Shown here: in pieces, positions 1 to 7,627 of the stretch
Layout of the letters: the number at the start of each line of letters is the position of its first letter
How positions within the stretch are numbered: position 1 is the first letter of the stretch
Assembly: GCF_900021165.1 (NCBI RefSeq)
Contig: NZ_FCOQ01000030.1
Location: forward strand, 1 to 64,000
Direction of reading: 5' to 3'
DNA: 64,000 nucleotides
Origin: Paenibacillus phocaeensis
Lineage (GTDB): Bacteria; Bacillota; Bacilli; Paenibacillales; Paenibacillaceae
Translations under genes and position numbers: made by a program
Notes under the pieces: generated by a model
Database searches by the model: none
The model's input: the letters and a program-made list of their open reading frames with translations, nothing else
What the model was told of the DNA's origin: nothing

Positions 1-1
1 C

Positions 2-352
2 GCAGGCAGCCGCGCCCCGTTATCGCCCGCCCCGATCGTCTATACGTCATCCCGCTTCGATCCCTACGACAACCTGTTATGGATGACGGCCAAGCCTTTG
101 ACGCTGAAGCAGGACGCCTTCATCGGCAAGCTGACAACCAGCCGGCAGCTCGTTTACGCAGCTTCCGGCGCCGAACGCACTTATTCCTTCCCTCTTCCGG
201 TCTACGGCTACCAAACCTGGACAAAGGGCGGCCCTTCGGCAGCCCCATCCGCAGGAGCCGAAGCCGTTTACGTCGTGACCGGCACCGACACCGCCATTCG
301 GTTGATCGCGTTGGACGCGCTGATGGAGAGCGGCAAGTTCGTCACCTTCTAG
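2..352 (+). CDS. C-terminal fragment of an unrecognised protein (5' end outside window)
   Basis: The reading frame is open from base 2 to a TAG at 350-352 and gives about 116 residues. The visible part runs through PAPIVYTSSRFDPYDNLLWM and ends MESGKFVTF. An ATG lies at 83, but the upstream codons are open and protein-like, so I read this as the tail of a longer protein and not a gene starting at 83. Alternating hydrophobic and polar segments suggest beta structure, possibly extracellular or periplasm-facing. I do not recognise the family. A strong hairpin follows directly, so this is the end of its transcript. Confidence 0.55.
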   Translation, partial: AGSRAPLSPAPIVYTSSRFDPYDNLLWMTAKPLTLKQDAFIGKLTTSRQLVYAASGAERTYSFPLPVYGYQTWTKGGPSAAPSAGAEAVYVVTGTDTAIRLIALDALMESGKFVTF

Positions 353-364
353 CTCCATAAATCC

Positions 365-403
365 AAAGGCGAGCCCCTGGGATATCCCCTGGGACTCGCC
401 TTT
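365..403. terminator. Bidirectional hairpin terminator
   Basis: Nearly perfect inverted repeat: AAAGGCGAG at 365-373 pairs with CTCGCCTTT at 395-403, with further pairing across CCCCTGGG/CCCAGGGG. It sits between convergent genes (fragment ending 352, EamA gene ending 416) and can serve both. Confidence 0.75.
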
Positions 404-415
404 GCTGTATTTTGC

Positions 416-1381
416 CTATCGAACCTTTGGACCCGTCGCCGAACCCGCTTCGCTCGCAGCAGCCGCCCGAGTCGTCAAGCGTGTCGGTCTGCGGAGCATT
501 TGACGCAAACTATCCAGATTGGTCAACACCGTGCCGGCGATGATCGTGACTCCGCCCAGCACCGCAAACCATCCGGCCGTTTCCCCGTAGAACCACACAC
601 CGATCATCATCGCGATCAGCGGCGATACGTACAGCCAGGTCGACGGGAACACCGGGTTGGTCTTGGCCACCAGCCAATAGAACAGGCTGTGCCCCACCAT
701 TGAACCCGCCACGGTCAGATAGACCAGCGAACCTAATGCGGCCGGCTGCAGCAGGTTCGCGGCCTCCACCCGCTCCGTGAAGGCCGACAGGAGGAATAGC
801 AGCAAACCTCCATAAATCATTTGCACCGCGTTCAGCGCAATCGGCGATACCTCGGCGTAGCGCTGGGTGACTCGTTTCGTATATAGAGCGCCAACCGAAT
901 AAAACAACTCTCCGGTCAAGATCACCGCACAACCGATGACCCAGCGGGGACCCGCCTGCACCGAAGTCATGTTGGGCATGACGAGCAGCAGGACGCCGGC
1001 CAAACCAATGATGATCCCCAGGACAGCGCGTCCAGATGCTTTCTGCCGCAGCACGATCATCTGGAGCAGCAGAATCATCAGCGGTCCCGTAGCCGATAAT
1101 ACCGCGGCAATGCCGGAGGTTACATATTGCTCCGCCCAATACAGAGACGCGAACGTCCCAAAGGTCAGCAAAGCTCCCGTCACCAGCATTTCCTTGCGCA
1201 GCAGCAAGGACAAATCCGCCTTCTTTCTCCAGACCATCCACAGGAACAGAACCACGCCGGCAGTCATAAAACGGAGACCCGCCGAAAAAAACGGAGGGGC
1301 CGCATGGTCCACCCCGATTTTTATCGCTAAAAAAGTGGTGCCGAATACGAGACATACGATCAAATAGTTAACCACAATCAT
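416..1381 (-). CDS. EamA/DMT-family membrane transporter
   Basis: A 321-residue, very hydrophobic protein with about ten membrane segments in two similar halves. The start resembles EamA exporters (FGTTFLAIKIGVDHAAPPFF), and the second half contains the usual GHSLFYWLVAKTNP and SPLIAMMIGVWFYGE motifs. Family members export amino acids or other small metabolites across the cytoplasmic membrane; the substrate cannot be told from sequence. It is divergent from a MocR-type regulator at 1510, whose candidate operator lies between the two genes. A vitamin B6- or amino-acid-linked efflux role controlled by that regulator is the natural inference. A TATGAT -10 on the minus strand (1414-1419) probably belongs to this gene. 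Confidence 0.85.
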   Translation of the reverse strand: MIVVNYLIVCLVFGTTFLAIKIGVDHAAPPFFSAGLRFMTAGVVLFLWMVWRKKADLSLLLRKEMLVTGALLTFGTFASLYWAEQYVTSGIAAVLSATGPLMILLLQMIVLRQKASGRAVLGIIIGLAGVLLLVMPNMTSVQAGPRWVIGCAVILTGELFYSVGALYTKRVTQRYAEVSPIALNAVQMIYGGLLLFLLSAFTERVEAANLLQPAALGSLVYLTVAGSMVGHSLFYWLVAKTNPVFPSTWLYVSPLIAMMIGVWFYGETAGWFAVLGGVTIIAGTVLTNLDSLRQMLRRPTRLTTRAAAASEAGSATGPKVR

Positions 1382-1413
1382 CCTAGAGCTTCCCCTTTCG
1401 CCTATTGAACTGT

Positions 1414-1467
1414 ATCATACAGGAAAGAGGACAGAACAGATTTGCGGGAGCAGAACAGATGTTGACT
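1414..1467. promoter_or_regulatory. Divergent promoter with direct-repeat operator for the MocR regulator
   Basis: CAGAACAGAT occurs twice in direct orientation at 1432-1441 and 1451-1460, 19 bp start to start (about two helical turns). MocR/PdxR regulators typically bind such direct repeats. The second copy abuts a TTGACT -35 (1462-1467) reading toward the regulator. A minus-strand -10 TATGAT (1414-1419) reads toward the EamA gene. One bound dimer could therefore control both directions. The repeat is seen; its role is inferred. Confidence 0.55.
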
Positions 1468-1509
1468 TTTTTAGCGTAAAATGAATCCATGTTGGAAGGA
1501 GGGAGCGCG

Positions 1510-3006
1510 ATGAGCTCCATATCGGGACCGGCTGACTCCGGGAGGCTTCGCTATACGCAAGCGTATCATTATGTTTTGGATCGGATTCGCCGGGGGGACT
1601 GGAAGGCGCACGAGAAGCTGCCCTCCGTGCGGGCATTGGCTGGCGAACTCCAGCTCCACCGGTTAACGGTATTCCGGGCTTACGGATTATTGAAGGAACA
1701 AGGTGTGGTGTATGTCAAGGAAAAGTCCGGTTATTACGTGTCCGATCACAAGCCGCAGGATGACCCCGCCGGGCTCGAAGGCGCGAGACCCGCGATTTCC
1801 GTTCTGACCGCAGCGGAACCTAACGGAAATGCGTCAACCCCCGCAGCTCGGCACGGGTTCGGACGTCTGCAGAATACCTTGAGCGAGATCCACCGCATCC
1901 CGGCCGTTTACTCGTTCTCTCAAGCGCTTATCGATCCGAATCTGCTGCCGAACCTGTTCCTGTCGGATCACGTGAAGCAGGTATTCGACCGTTATCCCAA
2001 GCTGCTGGGGACTTACTCCTCCGTCCAGGGAGACGAGGAGCTGCGCGAGCTCCTTTGTCAGGATTTGCAGCGGAAGAACAAGCTTCAGGTCTCCTCCGAC
2101 GAGCTGCTGATCACAACCGGCGGCCAACAAGCGATCGACCTGCTGGCCGGCGTATTCCTGCGACCCATGGATTACGTCCTGGTCGAACGCCCCACCTACA
2201 GCTCGGCGCTCGACTGCTTCCGTCAGCAGGGAGCCCGCCTTCTGCCTGTAGAGATTCATCGGGACGGGTATGACCTTGACCTCGTGGAGGCTTACATGAA
2301 ACGCTATAAACCCCGGATGTTTTATATGAATCCGACGTTCCATAACCCGACGGGGCATACGGTGCCGGCGGCCCAACGCAAGCGGCTGGTGGAGCTGGCC
2401 GAGCGCTCCGGCTGCCTGATCGTCGAAGACGATGCGGTCCACGATGTTTATTTTGACGTGCCGCCGCCTCCTCCGCTCTATTCCTACGATACGGAAGGCT
2501 GGGTCGTCTATTTGCGCAGCTTCAGCAAGTACTTGGCACCCGGCCTCCGCATTTGCGCCGTTGCCGCGCGACCGGCCGCGATGACCCCGCTGCTGACTGC
2601 CAAATCGCTGGCCGACAACGGCACGCCGCTCGTAAACCAGAAGTTGTTCCAGCATTGCTTCGAGTCGGTACGGCTGCAGCAGCACCTGGAGAAGCTCCGT
2701 ACGGCGCTGCAGATTCGCCGGGACGTCATGGAACAAGCGCTCGCCGCCGGCCCCGGCTGGCAATGGTACCGCCCGCAGGGCGGACTCAATTTGTGGGTGC
2801 GCCTCCCGGACGGTTTAGACGCAAACCGTCTTCTCACCGAGAGCATCCGCCGCGAATTGACCTTCGTTCCCGGAACGATCTGCGATCCCTTGGGGGAAAT
2901 GACCGACTGGATCCGGCTCAGCTATTCGTTCATGAACGAGGCCCGGATTCGGGAAGGCGTTCACCTGCTGGTCGAGTTGGCCCATGCGGCGGCGCGCGGC
3001 AAATGA
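1510..3006 (+). CDS. MocR/GntR-family regulator with aminotransferase domain
   Basis: 498 residues. The N-terminal 75 residues form a GntR winged helix (YHYVLDRIRRGDWKAHEKLP, then SVRALAGELQLHRLTVFRAY). After a variable linker comes a fold-type I aminotransferase domain with MNPTFHNPTGHT, the cofactor aspartate in VEDDAVHDVY and the PLP lysine in the LRSFSKYLAPGLR segment. Such proteins bind PLP and control vitamin B6, GABA or amino-acid genes. The ATG at 1510 is preferred over 1489 because AAGGAGGG (1496-1503) lies 6 bases upstream of it. Likely partner: the divergent EamA exporter. It is followed by a terminator shared with yqzE. Confidence 0.9.
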   Translation: MSSISGPADSGRLRYTQAYHYVLDRIRRGDWKAHEKLPSVRALAGELQLHRLTVFRAYGLLKEQGVVYVKEKSGYYVSDHKPQDDPAGLEGARPAISVLTAAEPNGNASTPAARHGFGRLQNTLSEIHRIPAVYSFSQALIDPNLLPNLFLSDHVKQVFDRYPKLLGTYSSVQGDEELRELLCQDLQRKNKLQVSSDELLITTGGQQAIDLLAGVFLRPMDYVLVERPTYSSALDCFRQQGARLLPVEIHRDGYDLDLVEAYMKRYKPRMFYMNPTFHNPTGHTVPAAQRKRLVELAERSGCLIVEDDAVHDVYFDVPPPPPLYSYDTEGWVVYLRSFSKYLAPGLRICAVAARPAAMTPLLTAKSLADNGTPLVNQKLFQHCFESVRLQQHLEKLRTALQIRRDVMEQALAAGPGWQWYRPQGGLNLWVRLPDGLDANRLLTESIRRELTFVPGTICDPLGEMTDWIRLSYSFMNEARIREGVHLLVELAHAAARGK

Positions 3007-3023
3007 TGGCGGAAGGCACACCT

Positions 3024-3067
3024 AAAAAACCGCCGTCCTCCCCTCTCGGGTCAGAAAACGGCGGTTT
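3024..3067. terminator. Bidirectional rho-independent terminator
   Basis: AAACCGCCGT (3027-3036) pairs with ACGGCGGTTT (3058-3067). On the minus strand the stem is followed by a run of T, so it serves the MocR gene and the convergent yqzE. Confidence 0.8.
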
Positions 3068-3087
3068 GCTTGATGGACTCGGTCAGG

Positions 3088-3312
3088 TTATACTCCGCGA
3101 GATCGGGAATGTTCTTTGCTGCGGGCTTCTTTCTTCTTCGGCTTGGGAAGCTGACCGGCCCACAGGGAGATGGAGAACGGAATCATGCCGAACCATCTCC
3201 GGCTCCATGGCTCCTTCACCTTGGACCGCTCTCGGCGGACTTCCCGCGGTGTCTCCACGTAATCCACCACCCGTTCGGTGATGTATTTGACCAATTCGTC
3301 CCCTTTGGCCAT
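3088..3312 (-). CDS. yqzE: YqzE family small protein
   Basis: 74 residues, matching the family pattern from memory of Bacillales YqzE: an N-terminal ELVKYITERVVDYVETP segment, an arginine-rich RREVRRERS-like stretch, then the hallmark WSRRWFGMIPFSISLW and a lysine/arginine-rich tail. In Bacillus subtilis yqzE lies near the comG competence genes, but its function is not established. Here it is a single gene between terminators, with no competence genes in view. The start has AAGGAGCC 7 bases upstream. The C-terminal tail after LPKPKKKE is low-complexity and basic. Confidence 0.8.
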   Translation of the reverse strand: MAKGDELVKYITERVVDYVETPREVRRERSKVKEPWSRRWFGMIPFSISLWAGQLPKPKKKEARSKEHSRSRGV

Positions 3313-3483
3313 TTCGATTGGCTCCTTTCCGGATTGAATTCGCTCTTCGTTATCTCTAGTTTGCGCCGGATTCCCGCGTCCTAAACCAGCAAGCAGCTTG
3401 CGGGGATCCGCAGATCCGCTGATGCATGTTTTTCCCGCCGCAGGTTCACTCTATAGGGGAGATTAGCCTGAAAGGTGAGACAA

Positions 3484-4185
3484 ATGCGAAAAATTACACG
3501 ATGTCTGATCGCCTTAGTGATGTCGATTGCCTTGGTTCCGGGAATTGGGATCCCCCCGGCTTCAGCCGATGGAGGCAAAGACCTCAGGCATGCCTTCCCG
3601 GAGCCGGTGATCTTGATCGATGCCGGCCATGGCGGAATTGACGGAGGAACGTCTTATGAACAAATACTCGAGAAGGACATCAATCTCGAAATCGGACGCC
3701 GGCTCTACGTCGTCCTGCGAAGCCACGGCTACCGCGCGATTCTCAACCGGACAGGCGATTATGCCTTAAGCGACGATAATCGCTGGCTGCAAAGCCGCTC
3801 GCGGCACATGCGGGACTTGGCGCAGCGCAAGGAGCTCAGTGAACAGCTGCCCGCTTCGATCGTGGTCAGCCTGCATGTCAATTGGGGGCGGAACAACACG
3901 AAACGAGGGCCGCTCGTTCTCCATCAGAATGAAGGCCGAAGCGCGGTGCTCGCCGCTGCGATCCAGCAGTCGCTGGAACGGTTCTATCAGCAGGGCACCA
4001 CCCGGTTGCCTGAACTGGGCAAGCCGTTTTATCTGTTAAACCATATCGATTGCCCTGCTGTCATTGTGGAGATGGGATTTCTGAGCAATGCGGAAGACCG
4101 CGCCATTCTCACGAACAGGCGCGGTCAACAGAGAATTGCCGAAGCGTTGTACCGCGGCATCGCCGAATACTTTACGGTAATGTGA
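3484..4185 (+). CDS. N-acetylmuramoyl-L-alanine amidase (Amidase_3, CwlD-like)
   Basis: 233 residues with an N-terminal hydrophobic signal segment (about residues 5-28). The zinc amidase domain starts at LIDAGHGGIDGG, with zinc ligand His49 and Glu63 in ILEKDINLE. It continues with the second histidine in VVSLHVNWG and ends with the catalytic glutamate in VIVEMGFLSN. The enzyme cleaves the bond between N-acetylmuramic acid and L-alanine in peptidoglycan outside the membrane. Length and motif order resemble germination amidase CwlD, but another CwlD could exist elsewhere, so I give no symbol. ATG 3484 has AAAGGTGA just upstream; a GTG at 3475 is less likely. Its last 14 bases overlap the convergent deacetylase gene. 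Confidence 0.87.
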   Translation: MRKITRCLIALVMSIALVPGIGIPPASADGGKDLRHAFPEPVILIDAGHGGIDGGTSYEQILEKDINLEIGRRLYVVLRSHGYRAILNRTGDYALSDDNRWLQSRSRHMRDLAQRKELSEQLPASIVVSLHVNWGRNNTKRGPLVLHQNEGRSAVLAAAIQQSLERFYQQGTTRLPELGKPFYLLNHIDCPAVIVEMGFLSNAEDRAILTNRRGQQRIAEALYRGIAEYFTVM

Positions 4186-5092
4186 ACCCGGGTCCCGGCT
4201 GCACGCCGGGACTGATTTGTTCCCGCGCCAATTCGCCGATGCCGATGAAGCTCACGCCTTCCGCCTGCAGCATGGGAATATTCAGCTTCAAGGCGGCCGC
4301 CGTTTTCTTACCTTGCACGCCCACATGCCCGATGGTTACGCAGCTGGTCCGTTTGTTTTCCTTCAGCAATTGCAGAACTTGCCGCAGTTGACCGGAGACA
4401 TGCTCTACGCTGCCCACATCATCCAGAAAAATGTCGTTCTCTATCCGGGGCAGTCCTTTTTCCTGACTTAACCGCGGAATCACGGACCAATAGTTGGTTT
4501 TGCTGTCCACGAAGAACAGTCCACGATCCCGGCATACGTCCAATATGACCGACATCACGCGCTCATCCCCAGTCACCTTCGAACCCATATGGTTGTTCAT
4601 GCCGATGGCATAAGGCACCTGATCTATGGCGGCTTCCACCCTTTGGCGGATCTCCTCGTCCGTCATCCTGGAGAGGATCGCCCCGGGCCCCAGCCACTCC
4701 GGTCTTCCCTGCTTGGGCTCCATCGGCAAATGAACGATCACGTCATGCCCCCGTTCATGTGCCCGGCGGGCATCCTCCTGCGTTGTTTCCAGGAAGGGCA
4801 TGACCGCCACGGTTAACTTCACCGGGAGCTCCAGAATTTCATCCGTACCGTCCATCCGATTGCCTAAATCGTCGATGATCACCGCCAGCTTCCGGGAAGG
4901 CAACTGTCGGCTGAGATCCGCAATTGCCTCCGCCTTCTGCCCTTCAGCTCCTCTTGGCCCGATGGCTTCTTCCGGGGCGCCGATCAGCGCTGCAGCTTGT
5001 CCGCTGCCTGGCGCCGTCAGCAGCAACGCCGCCGCACACGAAGCGGCGACCAGAGCCGTCAACCCTCGAACCGGGTTCCTCAAAGTCAACAA
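4172..5092 (-). CDS. Divergent polysaccharide deacetylase family protein
   Basis: 306 residues, with a hydrophobic signal or anchor near the N terminus (TALVAASCAAALLLTAPGSG) and then a divergent polysaccharide deacetylase (YibQ/DUF610-like) domain. Supporting motifs are LAVIIDDLGN, a VIVHLPMEP strand, GMNNHMGSKVT, VDSKTNYWSV and a late IGHVG. The family resembles NodB deacetylases but is catalytically uncertain. It probably acts on cell-wall or exported polysaccharide outside the membrane. The start is a TTG with GGAGG 9 bases upstream. It sits 38 bases after the CmpB-like gene, probably in one transcript, and its 3' end overlaps the amidase gene antisense by 14 bases. Confidence 0.85.
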   Translation of the reverse strand: MLTLRNPVRGLTALVAASCAAALLLTAPGSGQAAALIGAPEEAIGPRGAEGQKAEAIADLSRQLPSRKLAVIIDDLGNRMDGTDEILELPVKLTVAVMPFLETTQEDARRAHERGHDVIVHLPMEPKQGRPEWLGPGAILSRMTDEEIRQRVEAAIDQVPYAIGMNNHMGSKVTGDERVMSVILDVCRDRGLFFVDSKTNYWSVIPRLSQEKGLPRIENDIFLDDVGSVEHVSGQLRQVLQLLKENKRTSCVTIGHVGVQGKKTAAALKLNIPMLQAEGVSFIGIGELAREQISPGVQPGPGFTLP

Positions 5093-5130
5093 ATCTGGCT
5101 TCCTCCTTTACTCAGCGATATACCTGGACT

Positions 5131-5655
5131 TTAGATCAAGCTTCCGCGAAACTCTCTCCGCCGCGTGAGGCAGGTCCACGCCAGATCGGCTGCAAATAAC
5201 AACAGCAGCGCGGGGCCAGCCACGGTCCACACCGTTGAGACCTGGTGATACGCCTGTTCCGCCAGCGGGTGCAAGAGCTTCAGCATCAGGGCCGACAGAA
5301 TGCCCCAATATAACGAGAACCGCAGGCAGACATGGCCGCTCAACTGAAAGCGCAGCCCTGAATAATCCCACCATCTCCGTCCGAACAGAGTCAGCAGTAA
5401 ATAGCCACTGACCGCTTCGACAACGGTCGGAATCATCAGGCACCCTATCGCGGTGAGCAGCGGCCGATCACCGAGTCCTTCCTGGACGAACAGCAGCAAG
5501 AGCAGCGGGGCTACGCCGTACATCGGCTTGAACGGGCCCTTCAGAAATCCCTCTTTCCAGAAGACGCCTTGCGTAAACAGGCTGTACACATTTTCGAGCA
5601 GCCAGCCAAATAATGCATACAGCAGAAAATAAAAACTCATCTCTCCTGCCGTCAC
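5131..5655 (-). CDS. Putative ABC-transporter permease-like membrane protein (CmpB/YczE type)
   Basis: About 174 residues with four to five membrane helices. The start SFYFLLYALFGWLLENVYSL and the GFLKGPFKPMYG motif match the family called ABC-transporter type IV (ABC_trans_CmpB). Members are membrane proteins of unknown function despite the name. I choose the GTG at 5655, which has AAAGGAGG 9 bases upstream. The frame stays open to 5757, but the extra N-terminal residues are not family-like, and an internal ATG at 5640 has a ribosome site too close to it. Likely co-transcribed with the deacetylase downstream. Confidence 0.72.
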   Translation of the reverse strand: MTAGEMSFYFLLYALFGWLLENVYSLFTQGVFWKEGFLKGPFKPMYGVAPLLLLLFVQEGLGDRPLLTAIGCLMIPTVVEAVSGYLLLTLFGRRWWDYSGLRFQLSGHVCLRFSLYWGILSALMLKLLHPLAEQAYHQVSTVWTVAGPALLLLFAADLAWTCLTRRREFRGSLI

Positions 5656-5736
5656 CCATACCAGCCTCCTTTCCTTTCTGATAGTATGACTGTCCCTGTC
5701 CGGAAACATGCGCCAACCCTCCCTAACGCGAGCGGA

Positions 5737-5792
5737 CAAAAAAAGACCCCTGTACAAAAAGCCCTTGGATCAAGCTTCCTGCACAGGGGTCT
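5737..5792 (-). terminator. Rho-independent terminator of the LacI-type gene
   Basis: AGACCCCTGT (5744-5753) pairs with ACAGGGGTCT (5783-5792). Read on the minus strand the stem is followed by seven T residues. The loop is long (about 29 bases). Confidence 0.8.
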
Positions 5793-5879
5793 GACGGAGC
5801 TGTGCCATTTCCGCCACCGGAGGCGGAGCATGCTCATGCCGCATCCGCGCGCATTGTAAATTTCTTCTTCTGCGGCGGC

Positions 5880-6839
5880 CTAAACCGTTGAACGTTCGAC
5901 AAACTGGAGCGGAATTTCCAAATGGGCCGGCTCTCCCTCCAGGATTTGACGGAACAGCTGCCGCCCGATCTCCTCCAGCGGAATTTCAAACGTCGTAATA
6001 TTCAACATTTGGGCGATGGGTTGATTATCGAAACCAACGAGGGCGAGCTCGTCCGGTACTCGGATGCCGTGTTCCGTACAATACGCCAAGATGCCGGCGG
6101 CCACCTGATCGCTGGTCACCAGCATCGCGGTCGGCGGATCCTCCATCCGGATCAACCGCTCCATGATCCATTCACCGTCTTCCAGCAGAGCGCAATCATA
6201 GAAGACGTAATCCGGACGATGAGCCTGAAATTTGCCGGCAAGGAAGTCCCGGTAAGCAGCGGTTCGCCTCAGGCTGTTCGGACTGGATTGACGGGCAAGG
6301 CAATACCCTATTTTACGATGGCCTTTGTCCCACAGATAGGTTAACGCCCGGGTAAAACTGTCGTAATGATCGAAAAAGATCGACGATACGTTCCGCCCCC
6401 GCCCGTCCTCCAGCACCGTAATAGGGCCGTATTTCGCATATTCCTCAACAATCTCCCATTCGCACGCTCTGGATCCGATAATCAGCCCGTCGATCTGCTT
6501 CAGCTTCAGCATCATCAGTGCATCCAACTCCCGTTCAACCTCGTAATCGGTCTGGATGAACACCAGCTTGTAGTTGTCCTTCATCGCTTCATCCGCGATG
6601 CCGTCCACGAGCATTCCGTAATACGGCCGACGAATGGAAGGAACGACCACCCCGATCAGATTGGTTTTGCCGCGGCTTAAATGGACGGCGTTAATATTCC
6701 GCTCGTAATTTGCCGCCTCCATGGCTTGCTTGACCGCTTCTCTTTTGTCCGGACTGACATAAGGGTAATTGTTAATGACTCGGGATACGGTAGAGACCGA
6801 CACGCCTGCCAGCTTGGCGATCTCCTTGATATTGGCCAT
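5880..6839 (-). CDS. LacI-family transcriptional regulator
   Basis: 319 residues. The first 60 form a LacI helix-turn-helix and hinge (NIKEIAKLAGVSVSTVSRVI). The periplasmic-binding-like sugar sensor follows from GVVVPSIRRPYYG to the C terminus, with TSDQVAAGIL and ALVGFDNQPIAQ as usual in the family. It would repress a sugar gene set until an effector binds. The ATG at 6839 is well spaced from GGAGGA; a TTG at 6848 is too close. The divergent promoter at 6927 carries a palindrome suited to this protein. Its targets could include the unknown gene at 7000 and more distant sugar genes. Confidence 0.9.
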   Translation of the reverse strand: MANIKEIAKLAGVSVSTVSRVINNYPYVSPDKREAVKQAMEAANYERNINAVHLSRGKTNLIGVVVPSIRRPYYGMLVDGIADEAMKDNYKLVFIQTDYEVERELDALMMLKLKQIDGLIIGSRACEWEIVEEYAKYGPITVLEDGRGRNVSSIFFDHYDSFTRALTYLWDKGHRKIGYCLARQSSPNSLRRTAAYRDFLAGKFQAHRPDYVFYDCALLEDGEWIMERLIRMEDPPTAMLVTSDQVAAGILAYCTEHGIRVPDELALVGFDNQPIAQMLNITTFEIPLEEIGRQLFRQILEGEPAHLEIPLQFVERSTV

Positions 6840-6926
6840 AACTTTCAATCTCCTCCCCCAATGTTACGCAGTTTGGCCTGTTGAATACCACTTTACCGCA
6901 AACAAAGCCAATGTAAAAGAAGGGGG

Positions 6927-6955
6927 TTGACCTGAAATGCGTTTCATCTTTTAAA
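6927..6955 (+). promoter_or_regulatory. Promoter with embedded LacI-type operator
   Basis: TTGACC (6927-6932), 17-base spacer, TTTAAA (6950-6955). The spacer contains TGAAATGCGTTTCA (6933-6946), a near-palindrome with a central GC as in LacI/GalR operators. It drives the gene at 7000; a bound repressor would block polymerase. Confidence 0.55.
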
Positions 6956-6999
6956 GTAACATCAGGAGAATGATTGGGAACTGTCGAGGTGAAGATGCG

Positions 7000-7602
7000 G
7001 TGTATGGGAACAAAGATACGATCTTGGATATGGAACTTCGCCATGCCGACTTGCTTAATCGCTTGGACCAATCCGCCGAGCGATTGGAAGCCGTATTAAC
7101 AGAGCTGCCGGTGCCGCAAAGCGTTCAGGCCTATGTCCGCCTGCAGGGGATGATCCGATTCCATAATTCGCTGCTCGCTTTGCGCCTGCTTGTCGTCTCG
7201 GGATTCGGCGATGAAGCAAGCGCCGTCTTGCGGCGGATGGAGAAAGCGGCCGTCCTGGTGAATTACGTCTCAACCCACGGGGAACAGCAATGGGAGCCTC
7301 TCCTGGCGGGAGAGGCTCCGCTCATTCCATCGGCACCCGTTGGAGCGGCAGGGGAGGATGCTCCCGATCTGCGGACCCTCGCGGAGGAATCAGGCATGTC
7401 GGAAGGGTACGATGATTTACGTCCAGACAGCCCCCTTGACGGGACAGCCCTCCTGTTCGCGACAGACGAAACCGAGGACTGGTTCCCGCCGATTGGACCT
7501 GCCCCGTTTGATGCCGCCGATGTACTGGCGAAGGGCTGCCGCCTGGCCGATATGCTCATAGACGCAGTGGACCACGGATGGAATCGATCGCTTAACTCGT
7601 GA
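7000..7602 (+). CDS. Unrecognised acidic helical protein
   Basis: About 200 residues, not recognised. The first 90 are strongly helical (ELRHADLLNRLDQSAERLEA, then GMIRFHNSLLALRLLVVSGF) and recall HEPN-like helical bundles, though I see no R-x4-6-H nuclease motif. The rest is acidic, with many prolines, in short segments. I prefer the GTG at 7000, which has GAGGTGA 7 bases upstream; the alternative ATG at 6970 abuts AGGAG too closely and would add 10 residues. The promoter has a LacI-type palindrome, tying expression to the divergent regulator. It is convergent with the SDR gene, with 25 bases between them. Confidence 0.6.
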   Translation: MYGNKDTILDMELRHADLLNRLDQSAERLEAVLTELPVPQSVQAYVRLQGMIRFHNSLLALRLLVVSGFGDEASAVLRRMEKAAVLVNYVSTHGEQQWEPLLAGEAPLIPSAPVGAAGEDAPDLRTLAEESGMSEGYDDLRPDSPLDGTALLFATDETEDWFPPIGPAPFDAADVLAKGCRLADMLIDAVDHGWNRSLNS

Positions 7603-7627
7603 TTCTGGCGGCTCGTTCCAGAAGCAA

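Noticed and set aside
1834..2763. 309-residue minus-strand frame
   Set aside because: Antisense to the MocR aminotransferase domain, whose catalytic motifs are intact on the other strand.
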